Below are positions 1 to 11,928 of a DNA stretch of 64,000 nucleotides, one piece after another; positions within the stretch are counted from its first letter, which is position 1; each line of letters begins with the position of its first letter. The notes under the pieces are model-generated. The model saw only the letters and a program-made list of their open reading frames with translations, was not told the DNA's origin and made no database searches. A program made the translations under genes and the position numbers. Source of the DNA: Mesostigma viride (lineage: Eukaryota; Streptophyta; Mesostigmatophyceae; Mesostigmatales; Mesostigmataceae); assembly GCA_009746045.1 (NCBI GenBank), contig RPFO01000050.1, positions 568,349 through 632,348 of the forward strand. The letters are read 5' to 3'.

Positions 1-70
1 TGTGCCCACCCACAACCATCCCACCCACAACTATCCCACCCAACAACCCATCCCACCCACAACCCATCCT
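1..70. repeat. CCCACCCACAAC-type tandem repeat
   Basis: Degenerate repeats of CCCACCCACAAC fill the left edge, just past the last inferred donor of the host gene. This is therefore probably intronic and resembles the minisatellites in its other introns. Confidence 0.75.
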
Positions 71-76
71 ACCCAC

Positions 77-3000
77 CGGCTCTTCCACGCCTCGTCCCCA
101 CTCTGCAGCGCTGCCGCGATCCGATTCTCCATTGTGGTCTGGGAGATCTTCTTGGGGGCGCCGCCTGCCCCCGCTGCCCCCGCTGCGGCCGCCCCACCAC
201 CACCACCCGCCGCTGCGGCAGCACCACCACCAGCGGCGCTGCTGTCGTCTGGCCCCGCGGCCCCCCTCCCTGGCGCGGGCCCAACCACCTCATCGAGCAT
301 GGACTCGAGCGCGCTGCGCAGCTGGGCTTCCGACATGTGCTCGTAGCTGCGGGCGGCATCGTAAGAAAGCGCCAGCAGTATCCACGGCCTCGAATATGTA
401 ATTGTTAGTAACGGCAGTAACAGCCACAATCCTATGGGGAGCAGCACAGGCGGGGTGGGCGGCAGAATTATATGCGCAGTCATGTGCAACAAAGACATGG
501 GGAACAACAAGAACACGGTGGGCAGGGTGGTACAGTGAACAGCATGAGTGATCGAGATGGCATGTTATGGCATACTATGGCATGTATTCCCAGTTACTAT
601 CAAGTCAAGGGCCGTACGTAACTCTTTCACGTTGCCCGAGGTGAGTAGCATGAATAGGGTGAGCAGCGCGATTAGTGTGAGCAGCATGGGTGCGGTGACC
701 AGCATGTATTTTATCCCGTGAGCAATCGACTATAATTACAACTAAACACGCAGCCTTTAAAGCAGCTAGCCAGCTTAACGGCAGGAAGCCGTTTACATAT
801 TGAAATGTTCTTATCACACACGGTGGATGCTGCAGCAAAAGCATCAATATGCCTGTCTTCACAGCAGCCCGTCCTTTGCGTGCTCCAGCAACTTCGCAGT
901 GCCTTGCTCGTGTGAGCGCTGAGCAGGTCTCAGTGCCATGTGAACACATTGGGTCATGCCCTTGAGAAGCAGCTTGCAAATATAAACGTAATACATGCTT
1001 GCCGTGCAAGGTTAAGCACGGGGATAGAAGGGAGGGCAGAGAATCAGAGAGGCTGATGTGCAGTGGCCCGCCTCCCTGGTCCACCTTCCACAGCTGCCAC
1101 CACAGCTGCCACCACAGCTGCCACCACAGCTGCCACCACAGCTGCCACCACAGCTACCATCACAGCTACCACCACAGCTGCCACCACAGAGACCACCACA
1201 GCTACCACCACAGCTGCCACCACAGAGACCACCACAGCTGCCTCACCCTTCCCACACCAGATCTGCCTTATACCTTACACAGCCCACCACAACTACCACC
1301 TCACGCATCCCATTCCAGCTGCCTTGCTGGCCCCACACCACTGCTGCCATCCCACGTGCCATGCCATCACTGCCTCACCGGTCCCACATCACCGCTGCCT
1401 GATGCCTCACCGGTCAAAGTCGAGCCCCTCTGCAAACGCAAGCAGGTCATCCGCCTCCGCGTCCATCATGTCGTCCTCCTGGCGGCCGTCACCACGCCAG
1501 TTGGTTTTATCCACCGGCGCCACCACAAGGTGGTCCCATGCGCCGCCACCACGCCAATCGGGTGCATCCGCCGCCGCCACCATACATTCATCATGATTGT
1601 CATATAATTGCACCGCCAGCACGTCCCATTGTAACCAGAAGACATGCACCGGTGCCGTCACGTTAGGCAGGACCACACCATAATGTAAGGCATGGATGGC
1701 AATGGTTTTGGCTTAAGTGGCATGGTGCCGATGGCGGCAACATGGGTGCGCTGACTGTAAGGACCAACCATCTCACATGTCCTTACATGCTATATATAAA
1801 CGGGTAACAAAAGGCTCGCACCCAAAAGATGCATCAGATTCTTCTCGTAGTAATCGTTCTGCTGCGTGCTATCTACGCCCATCTCCCAGCACAGCACCGA
1901 TGCTGTCTGTGCCTCCTACGTTCTACATACTATCGCACCATAGACCCGGACTTGAACACCTTCCTCGGCTGCCCACATCCGGCATGCCCATAGCGACTTA
2001 AAAAAGACCGCACAAAAGACGCTACACAAAAAGGACCGAGATGTGCCCACAGAAACAGCAAACACACAGAGCCCTACAGCTTCGCAGGGCATCCGATCTC
2101 TCTCGAGGTCCAAACAAAAGTTTACAAGGAAGCGCTGGCTTGCACAGCAATGACCTTTGCAAGCCCTAGCTCCATTCTCGAGGCTCAAAAGAACAGCTCA
2201 CTGAGAAAGGAACACCACCGCCGAACGGCTCACAAAGAAAGAACGGCTCACCTCTGCCTGGCTCTCTGAGAGGGCCCACTTGGGCTTGGGCTTCTGCTTG
2301 GACTTGGGACCTGAGGAGGACGCTGGGCGTGGAGGGGTGGTCCCCGGCCGCCCCGCCGGCTCCCTTCCCTTGGACGGTGATGAGATCGCCGCGGCCGATG
2401 CCCCTTCATTCCCGGCTCGGTTCCCGCCGGCCGGCTGCGGGCGGCTCGACAGCTGCAACGCATCGTCCACTAGCGTCCGCAACTCTGCTTCGATGTCCTG
2501 GCCTCGGGGGGATGCGGTTCCGGTTACGGAGGACAGTCGCGCAGCTGACTTGGAGGCAGGGGCGGTCGCGGAGGTGGTGGGTGGGGTCACGGCCGTGGGG
2601 GCGACCCCTGCCTGCATCAGGGCGCCGGAGATGAGGCTCTCGAGATCGCTGTGGATGGCGTCTAGCTCGGCCTGGGGGGGGCAGTTCGGGGGAGGGTGTG
2701 GGGGGGAGGGGGGTTTGAAGCATGGGGTGAGAGGGGAAAGGGACTTGTGTGTCCGGGAACGAGGCGGTAAGGCTCAATACGTTTTGGGTCAAAGCACATA
2801 GTAGTACACGCGCATGAATGTTTCTAATCAGCCCAGCCTGTGGGGGGCATTGGGGGAGAAGATGGAGCATGGGGTGAGAGAAGAAACGGGAAAAAGCATG
2901 TGCAGGAACGGTGGCGCATGGAATCCTCCCATTCCCCAATACGCCCACCCAACCAGGCCACGTTGCTCCAGGAAACGCATAGATGAATAACAATCCTCAA

Positions 3001-5731
3001 ACAGCAGCCCAAACGGGGTCAAGTATTCAAGGGAAGCGGGCATACCTTTGGCGTCCCTGACGAGACCTGCGTGTCGGTGCAGGCGGCCGTTGTCCCTAGC
3101 CCGCTCTTGACGGTGGAGGCCGCCCAGCTGGACACGGCGGCGGAGGTCTGGTGGGGTGTTGGGATTAACGAGGACATTTGTGACTAGTGAGACGGCTGAT
3201 CATGGATGCATGGCGTGGCCGATACCAGCTGGACACGGCGGCGGAGCCCAGGTGATCGAGTGGTTGGGTAGTGGGAAGCATACGTGTGCACAGTGAGATG
3301 GCCGGTGTCGGGTTTGTTGGGGTAGGATGACACATTGTTATATGTTTGTTGTGCTACTGTGGCTCATCGGCGCGAGCGTTTGTGTGTGATTAAGGTCGTG
3401 CGGTTGACCATTGGGGACTATTGGGAATATGCGACCTCCCCTTCGACAATCTGTATCCATGCCCAAGCAAGAGGTCCTGCACCACTCGATGATGTCCTCC
3501 TCATCCAAGCCTCCTTCTCTCCTCACCTTCCCCTCAATGATGTCCCTCCTTATCTCTTGCATCGACTGCTGGAACTTTGCCTCCCGCTCCGCGTCCTTCT
3601 TGGATTCCTCCTGCAGGGTGGGGAAACCGACCGGGCAGCCCAAGCGTGCAACTCAACCAGCCAAGCAAGCAACCACACGAGCAACCAAGCAAGCAAGGAA
3701 CCAAGCAACCAAACACGCAAGCAACCAAACACGCAAGCAAGCACACCAGCAACCAAGCAACCAACCAAGCATGCCACCATGCAAGCAACCAAGCATGCCA
3801 CCAAGCAAGCAACCAAGCAAGCAACCAAGCAAGCAACCAAGCAAGCAACCAAGCAAGCAACCGACCACACGACCAAGCAAGCAGCCAAGCCAGCAACCAA
3901 GCAAGCAAGCACACCAGCAACCAAGCAAGCAAGCACACCAGCAACCAAGAAAGGAACCAAGCGAGCCACCAAGCAAGCAACCAAGCCAGCAATCCAGCGA
4001 GCAAGCAACCGACCACACAACCAAGCAAGCAACCAAGCAAGCAACCGACCACACAACCAAGCAAGCAACCAAGCAAGCAACCGACCACACAACCAAGCAA
4101 GCAACCGAGCAAGCAACCAAGCAAGCAACCAAGCAAGCAACCAAGCAAGCAACCAAGCCAGCAACCCAGCGACAGGCAATCGACCACACAACCAAGCAAG
4201 CAAGCGATGAGTCCCAGGTGGTCCCAGTCACCACGAGGAGGAATCGACATGGTGATGTCTGAAGAGCCACAATTTCATTTTTAAAAGATGCTATAGACAT
4301 GCAGATAGCTATTTATCGTATACAGAATAGCCACGAAACACCTATCCAGGTGGAACCTCGATGCAACAATGAAATAAAAAAGGCAATTATAAGATCCTGT
4401 CCCAAACAGGATGAACGTTACCACTGGGACCTCCATCTCTGGGACAACCAAACAAGTACATACCCAACCATGATGACTTGCAGGCAGCATGCCTGCGCAT
4501 ACAAGCCTCCATGGCTTTTGATACGGAATCGCACAATGTGCACATAAGAAGATGCTGCCTGTCTCTAGGAGGTGGAATCCCGCCACAGTTGCCTCGCAAA
4601 GCGACATCAACGCAAAGGGTAGGTAGGTAGTCCCATCTCTACACAGGCAAAGGAGTGCCCCATGAAAGGGACGGCCCTTTGCACACTCTGCCATAACAAA
4701 TCCCTCTCGATGCACGACATGATGACTACCAAGTGCCCATCGGCCTTGGCTGTGTGACGAGCATCGACCTGCTGAACATCTTTGCATGCGTGTGGGTGAC
4801 CGTGGTCGGCCCACATGTGCGTAGTGGGGTTCATTCAAGGCATACTTCCGCCACTTCTGCCAAAGCAGCCAAGAAATTATGCTTGAAAAGGCTCTGAGAC
4901 AGCGCGGATTCCGCTCCAAGTGGGTGGACTACAAAGTATAGTAAACAGAGGCTTTCTAGGCGCAGATTCCTGTGTGACGCGTTGCACAGACCAAGACAAA
5001 GCAGAACTACACGACAAAACACAACACTATAGAGCTGTGGTAGTCATAGACGCTGACTCTGTCCACAAAGATTGCCCCAACTGCATGTTTCTACCTGCAG
5101 AGATAAACTGGAGCAAAGGGGTGAAGACGAGGTTCAGGCATTGACAATGTCACAATGTCAGTATTATGTCACAATGTGGTATATCCGTCACATATCGACA
5201 CATACACTGTCACTTCTCAGTTGCAGACACACCTCAGCTTTCGCCTTTTTTTCTTCGGCCTCCTTGGCTTGCTCATTGAGCCATTTGCGGTGCTTCACCA
5301 AAGCAGGATTTTGCGGCTTGGGCTTCGAGTCGACGTGGTGTCCAGCCTTGTGCATGGCGGCCGTAAAATCATGCCCATTTTGTACGAGGTACGTAAAAGG
5401 TAGAAAATTAGGCAGGTGGGCAGGTTACCTTGCTACTAAAAGTGCTCCAAGATTGCCTGGATAGTAACGCCGAGTTGAAGACGTATTATTTCTCTGCTTC
5501 ATTCTTCAAGGCCTGAACGGGAATCGGCAAAATGTGGTACTCACTTACCCCGACTTTCCGAGGGCTGACTCCTAGCTCCTCATTCAATAATGACGACGAT
5601 GTCACAAAAGGCCTGAGACCATTGCTATCTTTGGCTGGAGTACCCACATTTTTGGAATAGTCCGCTGGCCGTTCGCAAAGCATAATTCCCTTGTAACTAC
5701 CAGAAGCGGCTGTACTAACCGGGTCGGCCAT
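77..5731 (-). CDS. Host multi-exon gene for a coiled-coil protein (3' end beyond window)
   Basis: Seven exons on the minus strand are inferred from splice sites and frame: 5731-5549 (starts MADPVST, donor GTAAGT), 5346-5233 (donor GTGTGT), 3610-3527 (acceptor CCACCCTGCAG, donor GTGAGG), 3183-3046 (donor GTATGC), 2671-2252 (acceptor after a C run, donor GTGAGC), 1478-1411 (donor GTGAGG) and 346-77 (donor uncertain). The first five introns are phase 0 and the sixth is phase 2, and all joins stay in frame. About 425 residues are visible: a conserved-looking N-terminus, a charged helix spanning exons 2-3 (around residues 80-127, KHRKWLNEQ onward) likely to be a coiled coil, a Ser/Thr-rich exon, a Pro/Ser/Lys-rich stretch ending KPKWALSESQAE, then an acidic piece (DDLLAFAEGLDFDRY) and an Ala/Gly-rich linker. 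I cannot name the family. The weakest parts are the exon 2 acceptor and the last donor. An alternative is that exon 3 reads further before splicing. Confidence 0.68.
1083..1240. repeat. 12-bp minisatellite (CAGCTGCCACCA)n
   Basis: About 13 copies of the 12-mer CAGCTGCCACCA lie in the intron between host-gene exons 1478-1411 and 346-77. The long Gln/Pro, Ala/Thr and His/Ser open frames through it are products of the repeat and not genes. Confidence 0.9.
3650..4205. repeat. CAAGCAAC-type minisatellite, about 550 bp
   Basis: Interleaved 4/8/12-bp units of AAGC, AACC and CACA cover this stretch of the intron between host-gene exons 3610-3527 and 5346-5233. The repeat keeps all six frames open, so every ORF here (Ala-Thr-Lys, Asn-Gln-Ala-Ser, Leu-Ala-Trp and the like) is spurious. 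Confidence 0.92.
4206..5232. other. Intron remainder, no certain gene
   Basis: This is the 5' part of the long intron of the minus-strand host gene. A short plus-strand open stretch at about 4840-4940 (EIMLEKALRQRGF) looks protein-like but has no convincing borders. Nothing else is recognised. Confidence 0.4.
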
Positions 5732-6026
5732 TCCTCTTAACTACAAACAATTGTCCGTCGCACTTCTGAATGGCTAGGAGAACTAGTTCTTTGTGCAAGC
5801 CGGTGACCGCTGGCAGGTAGACTGGGTGGGATGATTCCGTCAATGGCACATTTCAAATGCGGAAAACTTCATATCATACCATAGTTTCCCCATCGATTAA
5901 AATAATTGAGTTTCCTGTGCCTGCCTGTGAAAGGTGCCGCACGTAGCCACAGTAGTTAGTAAAAAAGGTCCACGCCACGGGGAAAAGGAGAAATCTTGTA
6001 GCTGTTCTCTAGAGCGTTAGGAAGCC
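5732..6026. promoter_or_regulatory. Putative bidirectional promoter interval
   Basis: The 295 bp separate the start codons of two divergent host exons, the minus gene at 5731 and the plus exon at 6027. Both promoters and 5' leaders must fit here if both models are right. I see no confident TATA box. This is inferred from gene layout only. Confidence 0.4.
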
Positions 6027-6165
6027 ATGATAAGCTACGTTGTCGTTAGTCACTTTTGGGTAATTCTGTGCTCCATTTTATGGGTTTTATCGCTTTTGAG
6101 TGTTTGCTACGTCCGCTACTACGCTTGGTGGAGGGGCGAGAGCATCTCTAAATTTTCTAAAATTG
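6027..6165 (+). CDS. Probable first exon of a membrane-anchored protein
   Basis: ATG at 6027 opens 46 codons plus one base before a consensus donor (GTGAGC) at 6166. Residues 6-29 are strongly hydrophobic, followed by Arg/Tyr/Trp and then a Lys/Ser-rich end. This fits a signal anchor or single transmembrane helix with the N-terminus inside or in the lumen. The exon is divergent from the coiled-coil gene. I could not find the next exon with confidence. The frame stays open past the donor through a TTG-repeat stretch to 6386, so an unspliced 119-residue product is the alternative. No family is recognised. Confidence 0.4.
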
Positions 6166-7110
6166 GTGAGCACGAGTGCACGTCTGCACGACCCACAGTA
6201 AAGTTTGCCAGCACACGGCCATGCAAGGCCGGTTGTTGTTGTTGTTGTTGTTGGCTTGTTGCCCACATCGCACATGGGCAGCAGAGATGCAAGGCCGGAT
6301 CTCAGTTCAGTCAGTTGGATCCCACGCCGGATCTATTCTCTGCTGCATGTTGCCGTACGCGGAATCTTACAAGCCGTGGCTCTTGATCATGACTTCAAGA
6401 GTGAATCTTAGAATAGCGACCGCCAACCGGCATATCAGAACGGACGGACGAGTTCTAAAGATCCTGATTAATTATTGCCAACGTGGCAAGTCGCAACCAC
6501 AGTTGCAACACTGGACAGGCGCGATGCCGGTTGCGTAACTTGCGTTTTTTTTTCGGGGAAATGGGCAAGGGGGGTACTCGAAAACAGGAAAATTTACGCG
6601 ACGCTGGATTCGAGTAGATCTCGCGAAAACAAGCATGTTTGCCACTGGTCGCAACCCCAGGGGGTCTCTAGGTTAGAAGTTACAGAGCCTCAAAAACCGT
6701 TAACTTAAAGGGTAGGTACTAGGTAGGGTGCCGGGCCGATATGGGTTTTTTTCAACAAAACACTTGGATTTCTGCTAGCTCCCTGTACTGTATGGTCGGA
6801 ATTTTGAAACGGTTTGACGGACAAACTGATAGCCGGCACTTGGCGAGCTGAACCCAAATCTGCAGTCAAAATTTTGGCAGGTACCATAGAGGGGGGGGGG
6901 TTGCCCGCCAGATGGTGCTGCCCCTAGGCACGAAAGTATGCTGCCGTCGGTCTGCCGGCCACCGCCACTACAAGCCCGCCGGCTTCGGCGTGGCATTGGT
7001 GAATACCTGGTTACGGCCCAGTAGATCATGAAAAAGCTGGAGCGGGCTGGGTTTGTCGTTATTGGGCCCTGGGTCCCACACCGGCCCTGTGTTGTTCCTG
7101 AGCCAACAGC
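6166..7110. other. No recognised gene
   Basis: A short (TTG)n run lies at about 6233-6255. The stretch near 6290-6330 (CAGTTCAGTCAGTTGGATCCC) resembles 48190-48230 inside a hAT-type element. No supported coding exon was found. Confidence 0.4.
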
Positions 7111-7693
7111 CAGTATCGGCGCATAGCCGCATTGGCATAGGTATATAAAGCCTACATGTCGATACATTGATGATGTCATCGCTTTCGACAACCCTGATTT
7201 CGCAACCCATTTGTATATCACCGCTGGTCTGCCTGGCATCTACCCGCAATTAATCTACCCGCAAGCGTCCCTCACATTAAAGCTCACGTCGGAGGATACT
7301 CATTGCAATTACCTCGATCTTAACATTACCCATAACAAGAAGGGCAGGCGTACGGCTGTCTATGATGAGCGCAAGGATCCTAAATACCAGCAAATTCCTT
7401 TTATTCGTTACCCCGATATTCACAGTCTCCTTTCCCACACAGCAAAATATGGTGTTGTTCTTTCTCAGTTACATCGTTTTTCCCGTCTTTGTTCTTATCG
7501 TGTTGATTTCATCACGACTCTTGTTGAACTCTTGCAGCGTTTATTGGTCAAAGACTATGACCGAGACATTATGCTCCGTCAAGTCCGATGTTTTTTGCAA
7601 CGTCACCCACATCTGTTCGGTGCTGCCTCTTGGCACAAGCTCTACAAACAGGTCGTGGACCGGCTGGATCGCATAGTATCTCCGCACATCTGA
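7111..7693 (+). pseudogene. Reverse transcriptase fragment, Penelope-like type
   Basis: One frame carries the RT catalytic motif CRYIDDVIAF (about 7163-7190), then YLDLNIT, a basic stretch, and the motifs IRYPDIHS, SQLHRFSRLCS and LLVKDYDRD, ending at a stop at 7693. The arrangement (Y-x-DD, then P..HS, then L.RF.R.CS and a helical thumb) is what I know from Penelope-like retroelements. A stop lies just upstream of the YIDD region, and the earlier RT motifs, the endonuclease and the element ends are not visible. I therefore call it a truncated remnant. A related protist RT class is the alternative. Confidence 0.6.
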
Positions 7694-8177
7694 ACCCTGT
7701 GATGCCAGATCTCCTTTGCGGCCGTTCCGAGCTTGGCACTGGATTCTTGTCCACATCGTCGCGTCGCTGCAGCAACACGATGTTTTCTGGCATCCGCGGG
7801 CTTTTGGTTCCCGCCGCACATTTGAAAGTGCTGTCCTCCGGCTTTTTGCCTTTGCACCGTGTGCAGTTCTTGGACGTTTGGAATCATGGCATGGCTAACG
7901 TGATGACTGACTAGCTACCTTTTCAGTGGTTTTCCATTTGCGGGTATTTCCTCGTAAATGGTGGGAGAGCGATCGCAGCAATGGTGCTCATCACTAGACA
8001 CTCCCGGCCAGTTAGGCTCGAAACACTGCACGCCCTGATCAAGCATGCTGTTTCCGGCCCCACCGTCTAGGTCATCTAGTCGCTCTACACGTAAGCCAGC
8101 CATAATTTCAATGCACAAGGATACACATTTCCATCACCATTCATCTTCATCATCCTGAACGACTCGAACACGCGGAC
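7694..8177. other. No recognised gene
   Basis: This is the sequence after the RT remnant. No exon, TIR or repeat is recognised. Confidence 0.4.
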
Positions 8178-8253
8178 AAGATAACGGCAGGCTCGAGCTA
8201 CCATGGTCCGGATTCTCCCGATTTCTGGCCTGCGCTGGTTGTCTCCTTGATAT
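8178..8253. repeat. 76-bp dispersed repeat, copy 1
   Basis: This copy matches 49192-49267 with about one mismatch, in the same orientation. The match stops abruptly at both ends. Both copies read an open minus-strand peptide containing RRPEIGRIRTMVAR, but whether it is coding is unknown. Confidence 0.8.
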
Positions 8254-8483
8254 AAAGCGCCGCCGCCGACTACCGGGACTACGCCGCCGCGGGTATACTG
8301 ACTATACTCCTCACGGACCTTAAAGACCTGTCGTTGTTGACTGTCTCGTTGCGTATGGTCCAGATCGTGTATAGCCGGCATAGTAGAGTAACTTGCGTTT
8401 CACTAATGTTGTTGTTGTCAGAAAATAGTTGTCAGTTGTCGGTTGTTGTTGTCAGAGAACTGAAAATAGTAGTCAGTACATAA

Positions 8484-9120
<637 letters not shown>

Positions 9121-9145
9121 TCAATACCCGAAGCCGTACACCCGG

Positions 9146-9331
9146 CCCCTAGCTCCACGTTTAAGATTGGCCGGTTCGGCCAATCCAGGGCTCACGATCT
9201 TAAAAAATCTTACTACTATTATTCGATTCTACTAAGTTCTACTAAATTCTAATACTATTTTACTTACAGTAGAGGTCAAATCCAGGGTCTCAAGATCTTA
9301 ATGCTGGAAATCTTAAACGTTGGACTAGGGG
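9146..9331. mobile_element. Short TIR element (MITE), copy 1
   Basis: The ends are inverted: CCCCTAGCTCCACGTTTAAG at 9146 and the complement of CCCCTAGTCCAACGTTTAAG ending at 9331. Inside are two direct copies of AAGATC.TGAG.CCCTGGATT. A relative lies at 46129-47071 with the same terminal ACGTTTAAGATT. The TSD is unclear. Confidence 0.6.
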
Positions 9332-10584
9332 TGTACCCGGCTGGGCCTCGTCAATGCCTACAGTACCTTGCCTGAGCTCCCGCCTGGAAGCTGTGTGCCC
9401 CAACTTGCGGGGCAAAAGGCCCCCCATGACCCCAAACTGCATCGGATACTCGAGCGGATATACAGGAGCCGTATGCATCGAATTCTGTGGATAACCTGGT
9501 GCCCTCAGGTGTTGCGATCGCTAGTGGCCGCTACTAACGTCCCGACCGCTTTTGTGGTCGGACAGTGGAATATCGCGATGACAGGTGCGTGAGTGGACAC
9601 TTGCCATCCAGCTGATCACGGCCACCTGGATCGGTCATTCAATGACGCAGGTTTTATGACGAAGGCGACCAGGCAAGAACGACGCGCACTAGCAGTGTCC
9701 GCTTCGGTTGTGCGCCACCCGAGATTGCGGCAGATACTTCTCGTCCCCTCCTCTGCCGTGGAAAAGCAAATGCCGACTCGTAATTAGCTGTGCTCAAGTA
9801 ACTCCATTGCTAATAAAACCAATTGAAAAGAAATTCCTTCAGTTGCTACAGGCGGCCATGACTTTCTGGTCGGAATCCTCACTCTGACGACGTCCACCGC
9901 TGTAACCCCACGAGCAGGTACGCGATTTTATCTCTTCTCCCTCCTCAATTGCCGGGTTCCGACGTTCCTCTGCTAGATGGTGCCCTTCGCCGTTACTGCC
10001 AGCGCTATTTGGAATTCTGCTCGTCGTGCACTTCTGGCATTGTGGCATCTTGCTTTGCTGCCGCCTGCAGCGAAACTCCCTGACATTTTTTTCCGCCTTG
10101 CTTGTTGAGTGCCCTGTACTTGTTCTTCTTTTTGACGAGGTCTGCGACGCTGCTCTACGTTTCCCTGTCGCCGCACGCAGGCTCTGAGTAATTCTGTTGG
10201 CTTCCAGGATGCCGGTGCCGACCTTGCCCTACAAGCGGCCCTTCTTCACGCTGCAGCTCCAGACATCGGAAATAGAGGCGAGTACTGTGCCCAAGCAAGT
10301 TCGTCCACGGGAAATTGTGTAGCAATTTGAGCGTGCCTGACTCTATTTCATTTAGGTGGCGGTGCCACTTCGTGCTGTCCGGTCGTATTGCTCTCTCCCG
10401 ATTGGCTGCTGGGAGTCAAACGGCTATGATAAGACCCGAGAAGCAATCGTATTTATCTGTGCGTGCTGGTTTCCGTTTTTTTGCCTGTTTCGACCTACTT
10501 TACCTCGCAAATGGTGGTATTTACGAGTAATCACGTATTTTTTTTCTACCTTACCTCTCGGTCTTCTTTGCTCGGAAATTCCAG
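9332..10584. other. Candidate upstream part of a plus-strand host gene
   Basis: An exon-like stretch at about 9362-9470 (STLPELPPGSCV... followed by a GTATGC donor) and another at about 10208-10270 (LPYKRPFFTLQL, after a TTGGCTTCCAG acceptor) could belong to the gene that ends at 10755. Their frames cannot be joined with confidence. Confidence 0.25.
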
Positions 10585-10755
10585 GAAGACCTCGCGACTA
10601 TCATCTCGCACACGAAACGCCGGCGGCCACCCCAGCCGCCCAGCTCCAACAACGGTCGTTCGGCGCGCTCGGGGAACAGCGGCCACGGGTCGGGCCATGG
10701 TGAGCGGAACGAGGACAAGCACGGCAGCAACAGGAATGGCAACAAGAACTCATGA
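10585..10755 (+). CDS. Probable terminal exon, basic Gly/Asn/Ser-rich tail
   Basis: An acceptor (GGAAATTCCAG) at 10584 is followed by 56 codons and a TGA. The start is in phase 0. The peptide begins EDLATIISHTKRRRPPQPP and ends in a Gly/His/Asn/Lys-rich low-complexity tail with a basic cluster (KRRR) that could be a nuclear localisation signal. A chlorophyte-like TGTAA motif follows at 10921. The upstream exons are unresolved and no family is recognised. Confidence 0.42.
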   Translation, partial: EDLATIISHTKRRRPPQPPSSNNGRSARSGNSGHGSGHGERNEDKHGSNRNGNKNS

Positions 10756-10920
10756 GGTGTGACACAACAGACCAACCCTAAGCCAGCCCTATGCGGGCCT
10801 TGCAAGCAACAGAGCTTGTCGAGCCTGTGCGTGCTTGGGTTCCCTGGGTAAACTTCTGGGGGATCCTGATCAACCGGATCCCTACCCGCCCGTCTGGAGA
10901 AGCGGACTCTGACCACTTCT

Positions 10921-10925
10921 TGTAA
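10921..10925 (+). terminator. TGTAA poly(A)-type motif
   Basis: TGTAA is the usual poly(A) signal in chlorophyte algae. It lies 166 bp after the stop of the exon at 10585-10755. A single pentamer is weak evidence. Confidence 0.25.
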
Positions 10926-11790
10926 GGGTTACCTTGCGACACGGTGGGGGCGCCGAAGGGTTTCCTTGTGACGTGGTGGGAAGCCCTGTGCTGACGCGTG
11001 TTCACGCCTCGGCCGGCCTTAGTCTGGGAACCTACGCTGAGCTTGTCGGGTATATATTAAACGTCTGCAGAGGGTTCGGACGTTTTTCCAGCATTCCCAC
11101 ATTTCTAGCGTCCCGTCTTGGTGGCTCTGAGCCAGACTGCTGCGATCCAAGCGTGCTTCTTGAAACACACGATGACCCATGATGATGCCTCTTGGCGCAC
11201 AGGTGTCTGTGCCTCGGTCGCATCCCCCCGGGGTCCACCCTCACGGAGCGGTGAAGTCTTGAGAGCACAGGCTCCGCTCTCTGTTGTTACCAGGGCCCCT
11301 CGCTGGCCATTCCCTCAGGCCTAGAAATAGCTAGTGGCACACCTCTTGGCAGCGCAAGGTAGCGGGGTATTGCTGGCGCACGGGACGGGTCTCTGGCTGG
11401 CGTGCAGGGTGAAGCGGCCACCGCACCCATGGGAATAATGTGCTATATACATCATGTTGTGCCCATGAGGGGTGAGACGCCCTTGGGACCCAAGCTGAGC
11501 GTGCGAGCGGGCGGTGGCGGCTGCTAGCGCTGCCCCTTTGTTTGCGCGGGTTTCGTGGCTCCATCGTAAGCCTCCATGAGGAGGCATGGGAAGCACCTAC
11601 CATTGAAGACTGTTTTTGCTCAGGGGGCGGCGTCTCCTGTCGACTCTCTCCACCCGGCTGGTCGGCCAGCGCAGAATGGGCGGCTTGGTATGCGCTTCTA
11701 TCACCGTGGGCGTGCCAGAGGGGCAGCTTGGGACAGTGAGGCGCGGACAGAAGTTGAGGGGGATAGGAAACTAGGGTTTCCAAGGCTTGG

Positions 11791-11928
11791 ATGGAGGCTC
11801 AGTGCCCCGTGTGCAAGCCGCGCGGGCTTTTGGTGCCAGCTGGCAGGGCCAAACTGTGTGTGCAAGCGGAAACGATTGAGCAGGGTGTTCTGGATGACAA
11901 TGATTATGAGGATGTGAGGTATGGGTGA
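11791..11928 (+). CDS. Possible terminal exon with a CPVC motif
   Basis: An open stretch of 45 codons (MEAQCPVCKPRG... to DDNDYEDVRYG) ends at TGA 11926-11928. An AG just inside it (GGAGGCTCAG) could be the true acceptor, and GTATGG at 11919 could be a donor. The acidic C-terminus and the CxxC pair look protein-like, but neighbouring frames are also open and I cannot join it to another exon. No function is assigned. Confidence 0.28.
   Translation: MEAQCPVCKPRGLLVPAGRAKLCVQAETIEQGVLDDNDYEDVRYG

Noticed and set aside
3046-3183. Alternative frame of host exon 4 reading VNPNTPPDLRRRVQLGG
   Set aside because: It looks protein-like, but it needs phase 2 at the acceptor and leaves phase 1 at the donor, which breaks both neighbouring joins. 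The Ser/Thr-rich frame keeps phase 0 at both ends.
3335-4300. Six long overlapping ORFs (Thr-Lys-Gln-Ala, Leu-Ala-Trp and similar)
   Set aside because: Products of the CAAGCAAC minisatellite, which is open in all frames.
9146-9331. AAGATC.TGAG...CCCTGGATT pair as terminal inverted repeats
   Set aside because: On re-reading, these two copies are direct repeats inside the element. The inverted ends are the CCCCTAG...ACGTTTAAG parts.
11331-11917. Overlapping ORFs of 65-150 aa on both strands
   Set aside because: Three frames are open at once in GC-rich DNA, and no splice sites or motifs favour one.
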